Shown one piece after another: positions 19,275 through 27,275 of a stretch of DNA of 64,000 nucleotides. Within the stretch, counting starts at the first letter, position 1; each line of letters opens with the position of its first letter. The notes beneath the pieces are model-generated. The model made no database searches. It saw only the letters and a program-made list of their open reading frames with translations, and was not told the DNA's origin. The stretch is taken from positions 1 to 64,000 of the forward strand of contig NZ_JAGGLR010000014.1 in NCBI RefSeq assembly GCF_017874715.1, in the 5' to 3' direction. The DNA comes from Streptomyces iranensis (GTDB lineage: Bacteria > Actinomycetota > Actinomycetes > Streptomycetales > Streptomycetaceae). Position numbers and translations under genes: made by a program.

Positions 19275-20108
19275 TCAGTCGCGGTGCGCGGTGGCCAGCG
19301 ACCTGCTGCGCCAGGGGGCGATGTGCTCCGCGACCATCGCGTTCTTGACCTCGAGACGCTCGTAAGCGTCGCTGCCCACCAGCAGGTGCGAAGGCAGCGT
19401 CTCGCCGTCGGTCACCTCGACGATCAGCGCCGCGCCCTTGACCGGATCCCCGGGCTGGGCGTGGTTGGCCGCGTCGATCCCATCGAGCACGTGGTGGGCG
19501 GGGGTGCCGTCGTAGGCTGCCAGCCGCGCCCCGGCGACCGACAGGGAGCTGGCGTCGAAGAGGTCGGTACGGAACGCCCCGGGCTCGACGACCATGCTCT
19601 GGATCCCGAGCGGACGCAGCTCGGCGTCGAGGGCTTCGCTGATGCCGGCGACCGCGAACTTCGAGGCGCTGTACAGGCTCACCCCGGGCTCGCCCTCGAA
19701 CCCCGCCCGGGAGCCGATGTGCACGATCTTGCCGTTGCCGGCGGCACGCATAGTCGGCAGGACCGCTCGCGTCACATTGATCAAACCGAAGACATTGACG
19801 TCGAACAGCGACCTGGCCTCGGCGTCGGTGACCTCCTCCAGCGCACCCACCAGCACGCGACCCGCGTTGTTGACCAGCACGTCGATCGTGGCGAACCGGT
19901 CGAGGATCTGCGCGACGGCACGGTCGATCTGGGCCTGGTCGGTGACGTCGAGGGTGACCGGATGGCATCGCTCGGCGCCGCGCAGATCGTCGGGCAACGC
20001 GTCGACACGCCGGGCGCCGACGGCGACGTCGTGTCCCGCCTCCAGGGCGTGCCGGGCTATCTCAGCGCCCAGCCCTCGGGCGGCTCCGGTGATGAACCAT
20101 GTCGCCAT
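19275..20108 (-). CDS. Short-chain dehydrogenase/reductase (SDR)
   Basis: A 277-residue classical SDR. The Rossmann motif TGAARGLG lies at residues 7-14, NNAG in the middle, the catalytic Ser in HIGSRAGFEG, and YSASK supplies Tyr and Lys. The start at 20108 is chosen because the nucleotide-binding strand begins right after it (MATWFITGAARG) and GAAGGAG lies about ten bases upstream; the frame is open another 23 codons. It is divergent from the small peptide-monooxygenase pair, with 205 bp between the starts. As a cluster member it could reduce a ketone or oxidise an alcohol in the polyketide. It could equally be an unrelated housekeeping-type oxidoreductase; substrate is not readable. Confidence 0.88.
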   Translation of the reverse strand: MATWFITGAARGLGAEIARHALEAGHDVAVGARRVDALPDDLRGAERCHPVTLDVTDQAQIDRAVAQILDRFATIDVLVNNAGRVLVGALEEVTDAEARSLFDVNVFGLINVTRAVLPTMRAAGNGKIVHIGSRAGFEGEPGVSLYSASKFAVAGISEALDAELRPLGIQSMVVEPGAFRTDLFDASSLSVAGARLAAYDGTPAHHVLDGIDAANHAQPGDPVKGAALIVEVTDGETLPSHLLVGSDAYERLEVKNAMVAEHIAPWRSRSLATAHRD

Positions 20109-20313
20109 GACGGAAACGTCTCCTTCTGCAGGCATCGGTGCTCGCTCCCGGACCGTGGTCCGCTCGCTGGCGCCCATCCCTCCACATATTCACAGTCTCG
20201 GCCTCAGTTTCACGCGTATCGAGACCCCAGAGATGTCGGGTAAAAATTAGGGGGGTGCTTAGCGTCGAAGATGGTCTACCTTGGGCCGCAGTTCGCTTGC
20301 CGGAGGTAAATTC

Positions 20314-20493
20314 ATGGCTAATGCCGACCACGCGCCAATCCTGATCCCTTTTCCGCCTGCGCCATCAATCTTTCATCCCTCGCCGGAGCTGAATGAGTTG
20401 CCAGTTCGTCGACCGGCAGTTCGTCGACCGGTCGTGGCGGGAGAGTCGCTCGCGCGAACCCCCGACGTCGAGTTCTTCGTGGTACTGGCGTGA
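20314..20493 (+). CDS. 59-residue Pro/Arg-rich peptide coupled to luciferase-like monooxygenase
   Basis: This small gene has one of the best ribosome binding sites in the region (CGGAGG, seven bases before the ATG). Its stop codon overlaps the GTG start of the monooxygenase in a GTGA tetranucleotide, which points to real, coupled translation. The peptide has a proline-rich N-terminal half (ILIPFPPAPSIFHPSPE), a tandem VRRPA-VRRPV made by an exact 15-bp duplication (20402-20416 and 20417-20431), and a hydrophobic C-terminus ending EFFVVLA. There is no Cys, no signal peptide, and no family that I recognise. It may be only a translational leader for the downstream gene, a small accessory subunit, or a ribosomal-peptide precursor; the first is the simplest reading. 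Confidence 0.55.
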   Translation: MANADHAPILIPFPPAPSIFHPSPELNELPVRRPAVRRPVVAGESLARTPDVEFFVVLA

Positions 20494-21671
20494 CTAGCCT
20501 GCGCTTCGGTGCGTTCCTGCCCCCGATCCACCCGCTGGGGGAGAGCCCGACGTGGTGGCTGCGCCACGACCTGGACCTGATGGCGCACCTCGACCGGCTG
20601 GGCTTCGACGAGGCGTGGATCGGGGAGCACCACTCGACCGGCCGGGACATCATCGCCTCGCCCGAGATCTTCATCGCGGCGGCCGCGGAGCGCACCACCC
20701 GGATCCGCCTCGGGACCGGCATGACCTCGATCCCGTACCACCATCCGCTGTGGGTGGCCGACCGGATGGTGATGCTCGACCACCTCACGCAGGGCCGGGT
20801 AATGCTCGGGGTCGGTCCCGGCTCCCTGCCCGCCGACGTCGCCATGATCGGCATGACCCCCACCGAGAGCCGCGAACTCCTCGAGACCCATCTCGACATC
20901 ATCCAGCGGCTGCTGGCCGGTGAGTCGGTCACCACGACGGTCGGGAGCCACACACTGGTCGACGCGACGCTGCAGCTGCGCCCGTTCACCGAGCCGTGCT
21001 TCGAGATCGCGGTGGCCGCGACGTCGTCGCCGACCGGCGCGCGCCTGGCCGGCAGCCGCGGTGCGAGCCTGATCTCGCTCGGGGCGACCATGAGCCAGGA
21101 CGGATTCGACGCGCTGGCATACCACTGGGGGATCGCCACCGAGCGCGCCGCCCACGCGGGACGGCCGGCGCCCGACCGGGCGACCTGGCGGCTGGTCACC
21201 AACGTGCACGTCGCCGAGACCCGGGAGCAGGCATACCGCGACGTCGAGTTCGGGCTGCAGGACTGGTTGAGGCACCTGAACGACAACGCGGCCGTGCCCG
21301 GGTTCGCGCTGCCCGACGGCAGCACGCGGGAGCTGATCGAGTTCGTCAACGACTCGGGCCTGGGCGCGATCGGCACGGCCGACGACGTCCGCCGCCAGAT
21401 CCAGCGCATGGTCGACCAGTCCGGCGGGTTCGGCACCGTGCTGCTGCTGGCGCACGACTGGGCCGACCCGACGGCGGCGTGGCGCTCGTGGGAGCTCATC
21501 GCCCGTCAGGTCGCCCCGCACTTCCAGGGACCGGGGAAGACCCACGCCCAGTCGTCCCACGACGCCCGGAGCCGGATTCTCGCGCGGCACGAGGAGGCGA
21601 GCATCGCGGCCGGCGCGGCGCTCGAGCACATGAACCGCAAGTACGCCGACGAGGTGGCCGGGGGGTCCTGA
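20490..21671 (+). CDS. Luciferase-like (LLM class) flavin- or F420-dependent oxidoreductase
   Basis: A 393-residue TIM-barrel monooxygenase of the bacterial luciferase superfamily. Hallmarks are the N-terminal FGAFLPPIHP, GFDEAWIGEHH near residues 38-48, the RIRLGTGMTSIPYHHP strand, and GRVMLGVGPGSLP. The GTG start has no Shine-Dalgarno of its own, and overlaps the stop codon of the 59-codon gene before it, so it is probably translated by reinitiation. It has the usual length for the family. Family members add oxygen (including Baeyer-Villiger type reactions) or transfer hydride from F420H2. Its place beside an SDR, a P450 and PKS genes makes a tailoring role likely. Codon usage is high-GC like the PKS genes, unlike the P450 that follows. 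Confidence 0.88.
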   Translation: MTSLRFGAFLPPIHPLGESPTWWLRHDLDLMAHLDRLGFDEAWIGEHHSTGRDIIASPEIFIAAAAERTTRIRLGTGMTSIPYHHPLWVADRMVMLDHLTQGRVMLGVGPGSLPADVAMIGMTPTESRELLETHLDIIQRLLAGESVTTTVGSHTLVDATLQLRPFTEPCFEIAVAATSSPTGARLAGSRGASLISLGATMSQDGFDALAYHWGIATERAAHAGRPAPDRATWRLVTNVHVAETREQAYRDVEFGLQDWLRHLNDNAAVPGFALPDGSTRELIEFVNDSGLGAIGTADDVRRQIQRMVDQSGGFGTVLLLAHDWADPTAAWRSWELIARQVAPHFQGPGKTHAQSSHDARSRILARHEEASIAAGAALEHMNRKYADEVAGGS

Positions 21672-21741
21672 CCGTGCCGTCGTGACACGCCTGTCCGTGG
21701 TGTGCGCCATGACCAGGGTCAGTCAACAGGAGGGTGCGGCC

Positions 21742-21933
21742 ATGGACGCCGGCCTTGAAGTGAGCTGCCCGATGTGCGGAGGTCTCATCGAGGCGACTGA
21801 CAAAGATGAGCTCATCCGCTTGTCCCAGCTACATACGCTTGATGCCCACCGCTACAACGTTCCCGCTGAACACGTTTTGGCCGCAATGACGCCCGGCGAT
21901 ATCGATCCCGGCCAGGGAGAGGACGTGCAATGA
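21742..21933 (+). CDS. Small zinc-ribbon-like protein (DUF1059 type)
   Basis: 63 residues starting at the ATG that follows AGGAGG by eight bases. It has a CPMC pair (VSCPMCGG) followed by DKDELIRLSQLHTLDAH, the Cys2 plus His2 arrangement typical of DUF1059-like small proteins, which probably bind a metal. Its stop overlaps the start of the P450 gene in ATGA, so the two are coupled and the products may act together. No function is established for this family; a role as a P450 helper is only a suggestion from the gene order. Confidence 0.7.
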   Translation: MDAGLEVSCPMCGGLIEATDKDELIRLSQLHTLDAHRYNVPAEHVLAAMTPGDIDPGQGEDVQ

Positions 21934-23156
21934 ACTCTGCAGTGGCGGAATGTCCCGCCGTGGACTTCAACATGCTTGATCCGGACTTCGCGCAGGACCC
22001 CTATGAGACCATGGATGCATGGCGAGCTCTGGGCCCGGTTGTCTATAACTCTCATCACGATCAGTATATGATTACGTCACATCACAACTGCGTGCGAGTG
22101 CTTGGTGACGTTCGCCATTTCAACTCCGCAAAAGTGCTCTCGGAGATGGAGAAAGCATTCGGCGGACCGACTTTTCTTGGCACTGATGGTCCCCGGCATC
22201 AGACGGTCCGCGAAATCTGGGCGCCAGGATTTGAGCGCAAGGCTGTCGAGGCCGACTGGGCGGCGCAGATACAGCGAGTTGTGGACGTATACGTGGATCA
22301 ATTCGTTGAACGCCTTCGATCCGGCGAATCTATCGACGCTCTCGCGGAGATGACGCGGATTATCCCCACTATTGTTACTGCCAAATTGCTGGGCGTCGAA
22401 GAGGGCGTGTATAAGGACTTTATCGAATGGAGTGACGCAACGGCGGCGGTTCTTGGCGCACGGCTGGACCCGACTCCGAGAGGTCGAGAGATTGTCACTG
22501 AGGGCGCTGCGGCGGCAGCTGCTTTGAACTCGTACATCGGCGGCCTCATCAAAAAGCAACGTGCGCTGGGGGTGTCCGATGGAACGCTTATGGCCCAGAT
22601 GGTATTCGACGATTTCGCGCCGTCCATGCCTGATCGGGAAATATTGGCAAATGGGACGATGCTGACGGTTGCGGCGAATGAGAGTACGGCGCAGATGATG
22701 GCGATGGCCTTGTATGCGCTGGGACGCCATCCTGACCAACGTCGCGCGCTGGTCGCCGACAGGTCGCTTGTTCCGGCTGCACTCGAGGAGGTCCACCGCT
22801 GGTTGACTCTCACGCAGTTGGTTTTGCGCCATGCATGTAGCGACGAGTCGCAGGTCGAGGGTTTTACGATCCCCGAAGGTTCCGCGGTCGTGTCTCTTCT
22901 GGGTTGCGCGAATCGCGATCCCGCTCGCTGGGACAACCCACACTCCTTCGACATCTTCCGTGTCCGTAAAGCACATCTTGGCTTTGGTTTTGGGCCTCAC
23001 ATTTGCCTTGGAATTCATCTGGCTCGAATAGAGATGAGCATTTGGTTGAATCGGCTGTTGGACAAGTTGCCGGAGTACGAGCTCGCGGGCGATATCGAAT
23101 TTGGCTCCGACTTCACGCTGCGCGGCCTTCGGGGGGTCCCGATCAAAGCGGCATGA
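21930..23156 (+). CDS. Cytochrome P450 of atypical composition
   Basis: A 408-residue soluble bacterial P450. The haem loop FGFGPHICLG is near residue 352-361 with the Cys ligand; the K-helix ExxR is EEVHR; the I-helix reads TVAANESTAQ, so the usual AGxET(T) groove has Ala for Gly and a Ser before Thr. No ferredoxin gene lies beside it, but a DUF1059-like protein is coupled to its start (ATGA). The base composition is clearly lower in G+C than the flanking genes, with many A/T-ending codons, so it was probably acquired separately from the PKS genes. It presumably hydroxylates or otherwise oxidises the polyketide. The stop is 55 bp before an inserted element. Confidence 0.93.
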   Translation: MNSAVAECPAVDFNMLDPDFAQDPYETMDAWRALGPVVYNSHHDQYMITSHHNCVRVLGDVRHFNSAKVLSEMEKAFGGPTFLGTDGPRHQTVREIWAPGFERKAVEADWAAQIQRVVDVYVDQFVERLRSGESIDALAEMTRIIPTIVTAKLLGVEEGVYKDFIEWSDATAAVLGARLDPTPRGREIVTEGAAAAAALNSYIGGLIKKQRALGVSDGTLMAQMVFDDFAPSMPDREILANGTMLTVAANESTAQMMAMALYALGRHPDQRRALVADRSLVPAALEEVHRWLTLTQLVLRHACSDESQVEGFTIPEGSAVVSLLGCANRDPARWDNPHSFDIFRVRKAHLGFGFGPHICLGIHLARIEMSIWLNRLLDKLPEYELAGDIEFGSDFTLRGLRGVPIKAA

Positions 23157-23210
23157 TTGATCTTCAGAGAGCGGCAACCTGTCTCATTGGTTGGCGAGGT
23201 GCACCTACTT

Positions 23211-23337
23211 CTAGTACTCCAGCAGGACTTTGATGCTTGACCTGGGGAAACGCCGAGCGGTGGGGGAGTAGCGGCCGGTCGGCGGTCACGGGCGGGTTCC
23301 GTGCGCCCACCCCTCGAACGAGTGCCCCCGCCGCCGG
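23211..23337 (+). repeat. Left arm of 127-bp inverted repeat, with CTAG at its edge
   Basis: These 127 bases match the reverse complement of 23900-24026 with about seven mismatches. The arm begins CTAGTACTCCAGCAGG. The outermost CTAG (23211-23214) is probably the target-site duplication, so the terminal repeat proper starts at 23215. Confidence 0.9.
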
Positions 23338-24022
23338 TAGTGGCAGCGGCGGGCGACGGCTTGGCGTCGTCGCCGCCAGCCTGGTGAGCTCGATGGCCTC
23401 GGTATTCTCGCCGGTTCCGCCCCCTTTTCGGGCCCGCTTTCCGGGAATCCGGCTCTCCGGTGACTACTGCGTGAGTTGGAGCCGGTCGATCAGTTCCCGA
23501 CGGGGGTAGGTGAGCCGGCCCGGGTGGCGGTCGGTGATGACCGCATGCTTTTGCCGTCGCAGCGGAATGCCGCCGAACCTGGCGACCAGTGGTCTGCTGC
23601 CTTTCCCACGCTCAACGATGGCTTAGAAGCACGTGCGCGCCTTGTGCTTGGCCGCGATCCTACGGACCGACGTGTGGTGCTTGGCGGCCGGCGTTTTGAG
23701 CATGGAGGTCAGCATGACCCACCGCACCCGGTGTGGTCGTCGGACATCACCGGCGAGCAAGTAGTACTGGACGACGCCTCGGTACTCGGCTCCGTAGATC
23801 CGAACGATGTCGTGGTCGCTAAAGTTGATCACTTGGGAGCGGCGCGCAGGTTTACCGCGCTTGGAGTAGAGGGCGATCTTGGCCTTGATCACCCCCTCCC
23901 CGGCGGCGGGGGCACTCGTTCGAGGGGTGGGCGTACGGGGCCCGCCCGTGGCCGCCGACCGGCCGCTACGCTCCCACCGCTCGGCGTTTCCCCAGGTCAA
24001 GCATTAAAGTCCTGCTGGAGTA
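23215..24022. mobile_element. 808-bp non-autonomous IS-like element (IS701-like ends) around a group II intron fragment
   Basis: Long terminal inverted repeats (about 123 bp inside the duplicated tetranucleotide) are flanked on both sides by CTAG, which fits the 4-bp YTAG target duplication reported for IS701-family transposons. No transposase gene is present inside; the space between the arms holds a decayed group II intron maturase. It therefore looks like a transposase-less derivative, mobilised in trans, or two IS ends around an intron remnant. Because CTAG is its own reverse complement, part of the symmetry could be fortuitous. The element sits between the P450 and the LAL regulator gene and reads into the 3' end of the latter. 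The IS family assignment rests on the CTAG only. Confidence 0.6.
23464..23890 (-). pseudogene. Decayed group II intron reverse transcriptase/maturase (C-terminal part)
   Basis: In the minus strand, about 23623-23850 encodes the maturase domain X signature: EYRGVVQYYLLAGDV, then RWVMLTSMLKT and AAKHHTSVRRIAAKHKA. After a frameshift near 23625 the next conserved block continues in another frame at about 23464-23600: LVARFGGIPLRRQKHAV, then ITDRHPGRLTYPRRELIDRL. The frame ends at 23464, just where the HNH zinc motif (CELCG) would start. The RT palm, fingers and most of the intron RNA are absent, so it cannot be an active intron. Bases near 23405-23455 on the same strand (AGAGCCGGAT... AACCGG) might be a worn domain V, but this is weak. 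Confidence 0.75.
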
Positions 24023-24026
24023 CTAG
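23900..24026 (-). repeat. Right arm of 127-bp inverted repeat, with CTAG at its edge
   Basis: Reverse complement of 23211-23337 at roughly 94 percent identity. The outer CTAG at 24023-24026 mirrors the one on the left. This arm overlaps the 3' end of the LAL regulator gene and contains its stop codon at 24004-24006. Confidence 0.9.
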
Positions 24027-26805
24027 CGGAGGCCTCGCCGTGAGCCGGGCGCGGGAGGGCCGGTTGGGGCCCGAGCCGGGCCAGCAGCTGCACCCGTGAG
24101 CTGACACCCAGTTTGCGGTAGATCCGGGTCAGGTGCTGCTCTATCGTGCTGGTGGTGAGGTAGAGCCTGCCGGCGATCTCCCGGTTGGTCAGGCCCTTTT
24201 CTGCGAACTTGACGACTCTGCGCTCCGCATCGCTGAGCATGAGCATGTCGACTTCCGTCTCCTCCGGCACGTCCAGCGCGTCCGGCGCGCCGACCCGCCG
24301 AGCGGGCTGTTCCGCGAAGAACGCCTGCCTGAGACTGTTGGCCTTGCGTGCCGCTGACCGCGCCCGGCCGGCCTCACCGAGTTGGGTGTACGCATCGTGC
24401 AGGGCGACGAGCGCACTCGCCAACTCAAACTTGTCCCCGCTTCGGTGCAGGACGTCCACAGCATCGCGCAGCACCGGTGGCCGGAGGGGCAGTTCGCGGG
24501 TCGCCGCCAGCAGCCGCAAGGTGCGCCCGCGCACCCGCAGGTGGCCGTCTTGGCCGATCCGGCGTAGCTGCTCGCGAGCATAGCGTGCGGCCACCTCGCG
24601 GTCCCCGAGCTGCAGGTGAGCGGCGGCCATCTCGGTGCGCCAGGGCAACGCCTCGGTCTGCGCCATCCCCCACCGGTCGAGCAGGTCACCGACGGCCTGG
24701 AAATCGTCGATAGCCACCTGCGCGAGCCCGCGCTCAACGTAGTGACGGCCGCGCGCCAACAGATAGAACAAGCCGAACGGCGTCTCGAACATCACGTCCG
24801 GTACTGGCAGGGCGAGCGTGCGCGCCGCTTCATCGTGTTTGCCCTGCAGTGTTTGCGCCGTCAGCAAGGTGCTCAACGGCACACCGGCCAGCACGCCCAA
24901 TTCGGCGACCGGGATGAGTTCGAGCGCGGCGACGGCCCGGGTGGCCGCGATGCTGAGCGAGCCCCTGCGCAAGGCAATTTCCGCCGCGATCGCGCAAAAC
25001 AGCGCATGCCAAGTGGGCGCCTGGAGTTCGAGGCAGGTCAGCATCAGTCCCCGGCACCGCCGTTCCGCTTCCTCCAATCGCTCGGCGTAAACCATCGTCA
25101 GCAACGCGAGAATGACCGGCAACAGATTGATCTCGGTCAGCGGCTGTTGCCAAAGCGCCTCGTCCGCTTGGACCAAGCGTTCCGCGGTTGCCCCCTGGTG
25201 GTGGGTGCTCCGAAAGTGTTCGAGCAAGCGATAACCGATAGCGCCCGGAGGCATGATCGGCGTGCCGTTCGTCCTGCTCTCGCCGGCCGCTCGACGGAAG
25301 ATGCCCGGATACATGTCGGCCAGCCACATCTGCATCATCTCGAACTCCCATGAGGGCTGGGAGTCCGGCGGCAAGTCGGCCGCCAGCCGGGAGAGCACGG
25401 AGCAAACATCGGCCACCCGCCCCTGGACCGACATGATGATGATGGGCATCGTCGCGTGCCGGCCCCGAAGCCGACCGCTCAGCATCGCGTCGGTCAGCTC
25501 GGACAGACGGCCGACCGAGGCTCCCAGATCGACCCGCCACTCCGCCCGCAGCAGCAAGGCCAGAATCTCCACCCTGCGCCGGGCATCGGTGTCTACCTGG
25601 TACGCCAGCCGCAGCAGCTCTGTGGCCCGCTGCGGGTAGCCCTCCTCCAGCGCCTGCTGCGCCCCCTCGACCAGGTTCGGTACGGCCGACGGGTCGTCGA
25701 GACGGCCGGAGGCGACGAAGTGGTCCGCGATTGTCAAGGAGTCCGCGCCGCAGGCCTTGAGCAGATCCGCTGCGCGCCAGCGCAGCTCGGATCGGTCAGC
25801 GGCTGAGAAGGTGTTGAGCACGGCGCTGGCGATGATCGGGTGCCGCATCCGGCCGGCTTCCACCAGACCGATCTGGGCCAGCACACGCATTGCTACGGCG
25901 ACCCGGTCCGGTTCGGCGCCGACGAGCCGGCCGAGCAACGCGAACCGCGACGGCTCGCCTATCACCGAGATCGCACCCGCGACCCGCAGCGTTACCGGAT
26001 CGCACCGGCGCAGGACGAGCTGGACTGCCCGCTCGAGCTCGGGCCCTGTGTCCAGCTCGGCCGGCGGGCCATCGCCGCCAGTGGCAGCCCAACTGTCCTC
26101 CAGCAACGCGTGCAGGAGCAGCGGATTACCACCGGTGAGCTGGTGTGCCTTCGCGGCCAGTTCCGTCGCACCGGACTCGGGGAGTCGCTCGGTCATCAGC
26201 TCAGCGACGCCGCTCGACGAAAGCGGAGTCAGCAGCAGCCGCCGGAAGTAGGCCTGCTGGTAGAGCTCGGCGCAGAGCAGCCGGGAGTTGCTCGGGGACA
26301 TTTCGCTATCGTCGCGCCAGCCAAGGACGATCAGGATTCGGGCGAGCCCGGCACGGCGGATCAGATAGATGAGCCAGTCCTGGGAGAACGCGTCGAGGTA
26401 CTGCGTGTCGTCAATGGCGATCACCACTGAGCTCTGGCCGGCCAGCTCCAGTACCGCCGTCGCCAGCCCGTCCAGCACCCGAGAACGACTCACCCCGTCG
26501 GATGCCGCATCGGCAAGCAGCTGATGGTCGAGCAGATCGCCGACGATCACCGCCGTATCGCGGTCAAAGACCTCACCGGCAAGCAATTGGCGCACGATGC
26601 CCAGGGAAAGCGAACATTCGGTCGGCGCCCCACTGGCGCGGAGCAGTCGCGCCCCGGCGCCACGGGCCCGGTCGCCGAACTCATCGATCAGCGCTGTCTT
26701 GCCGGTCCCGACAACCCCCTGGAGCGCGACAACGCGCACGCCCTCGGTGGCGGACTCGGCAAAAGCTGCAGTCAACTCAGCGAGTTCAGACTCTCGTTCG
26801 ATCAT
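24004..26805 (-). CDS. LAL-family LuxR regulator, C-terminus altered by the inserted element
   Basis: A 933-residue large ATP-binding LuxR-type regulator, the usual size for this family. The N-terminal AAA-like domain has Walker A GVVGTGKTAL (about residues 30-39) and Walker B VVIAIDD; a long TPR-like helical middle follows; the LuxR HTH is at about residues 857-905 (LSDAERRVVKFAEKGLTNRE, then IAGRLYLTTSTIEQHL). GAGGGA precedes the ATG. Such regulators commonly activate polyketide operons, so it is the likely pathway activator. The last seven codons (STPAGL region) and the stop lie inside the inverted-repeat arm of the mobile element. The native C-terminus past the HTH has therefore been replaced, but the HTH is complete. 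A 46-codon frame overlaps its start in ATGA. Confidence 0.93.
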   Translation of the reverse strand: MIERESELAELTAAFAESATEGVRVVALQGVVGTGKTALIDEFGDRARGAGARLLRASGAPTECSLSLGIVRQLLAGEVFDRDTAVIVGDLLDHQLLADAASDGVSRSRVLDGLATAVLELAGQSSVVIAIDDTQYLDAFSQDWLIYLIRRAGLARILIVLGWRDDSEMSPSNSRLLCAELYQQAYFRRLLLTPLSSSGVAELMTERLPESGATELAAKAHQLTGGNPLLLHALLEDSWAATGGDGPPAELDTGPELERAVQLVLRRCDPVTLRVAGAISVIGEPSRFALLGRLVGAEPDRVAVAMRVLAQIGLVEAGRMRHPIIASAVLNTFSAADRSELRWRAADLLKACGADSLTIADHFVASGRLDDPSAVPNLVEGAQQALEEGYPQRATELLRLAYQVDTDARRRVEILALLLRAEWRVDLGASVGRLSELTDAMLSGRLRGRHATMPIIIMSVQGRVADVCSVLSRLAADLPPDSQPSWEFEMMQMWLADMYPGIFRRAAGESRTNGTPIMPPGAIGYRLLEHFRSTHHQGATAERLVQADEALWQQPLTEINLLPVILALLTMVYAERLEEAERRCRGLMLTCLELQAPTWHALFCAIAAEIALRRGSLSIAATRAVAALELIPVAELGVLAGVPLSTLLTAQTLQGKHDEAARTLALPVPDVMFETPFGLFYLLARGRHYVERGLAQVAIDDFQAVGDLLDRWGMAQTEALPWRTEMAAAHLQLGDREVAARYAREQLRRIGQDGHLRVRGRTLRLLAATRELPLRPPVLRDAVDVLHRSGDKFELASALVALHDAYTQLGEAGRARSAARKANSLRQAFFAEQPARRVGAPDALDVPEETEVDMLMLSDAERRVVKFAEKGLTNREIAGRLYLTTSTIEQHLTRIYRKLGVSSRVQLLARLGPQPALPRPAHGEASASTPAGL

Positions 26806-26942
26806 GCACGATCCCTCTGTCTTACTGTCTTGCGGAGCGGTTCATTACGAGGGCGTTGCGCGTACTCCTGGTCCATACGGTCCCGCGCCTGCCACAGCCG
26901 GACGAGGTCATCCAGATTCACCGCCCCAGCGTCACGCGTCAC
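26802..26942 (-). CDS. 46-codon ORF coupled to the LAL regulator start
   Basis: A GTG at 26942, preceded by AAGG nine bases upstream and by an in-frame stop, opens a 46-codon frame that ends in an ATGA overlap with the LAL regulator. The product is charged and probably helical (LDDLVRLWQARDRMDQEY), without Cys or membrane segment. The overlap suggests that translation of the regulator is coupled to it. I do not recognise a family; a second GTG at 26921 is an alternative start. It could also be a non-functional leader. Confidence 0.4.
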   Translation of the reverse strand: MTRDAGAVNLDDLVRLWQARDRMDQEYAQRPRNEPLRKTVRQRDRA

Positions 26943-27115
26943 CCCAGACGGCCTTCAGGTCCTTCACAGGGGAGTCGAGATGGCACTCATCTGTGCGGCC
27001 ATTTCCTTGGCCTCGGGAACCTGCCGGACCGGTTCATGAACTCCACGAGCGCGGCCTCATTCTCCGGATCCACCTCGAATGGGATAACCATCGTCAGCGG
27101 ATCCTTGCTCGGCAT
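26932..27115 (-). pseudogene. Small gene with probable frameshifts, upstream of the LAL regulator
   Basis: The ATG at 27115 has a strong AAAGGAG signal and begins MPSKDPLTMVIPFEVDPENE, then AALVEFMNR, before the frame runs into a short Arg/Pro tail and stops at 26987. Two other frames continue with equally protein-like text: RQVPEAKEMAAQMSAISTP (about 26965-27030) and VKDLKAVWGDA, stopping at 26932-26934. Read together they give a coherent protein of about 60 residues, so one +1 and one further frameshift have probably broken it. The start resembles small ferredoxin-like monooxygenases of the ABM type, but that is a guess. If the frame is not broken, it is a 42-residue peptide. Confidence 0.4.
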
Positions 27116-27275
27116 CTGCCCGATACTCCTTTGGTTCTATCAGTTCGATCTGGCGCGGCGCGTATTCTGAATGTGTCCCGACCAAAACCTATAGAAGACT
27201 GGTAGACATTCGCTTGACGTTACGTCCACACAGAATTTACGCACCACAAGACAACGCCAGAGTCGCAACACTGGA

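Noticed and set aside
20052..20107. Longer N-terminus for the SDR, starting at 20177.
   Set aside because: The added 23 residues precede a normal SDR start and the best ribosome binding site is right before 20108.
20373..21710. 445-codon minus-strand frame opposite the luciferase-like monooxygenase.
   Set aside because: The plus-strand frame has the luciferase superfamily motifs; the antisense has none.
22077..23177. 366-codon minus-strand frame opposite the low-GC P450.
   Set aside because: Antisense of a complete P450 with haem loop and ExxR; no domain recognised in the antisense text.
23215..24022. An intact group II intron.
   Set aside because: The reverse transcriptase fingers and palm are missing, the remaining maturase is frameshifted, and most of the intron RNA is absent.
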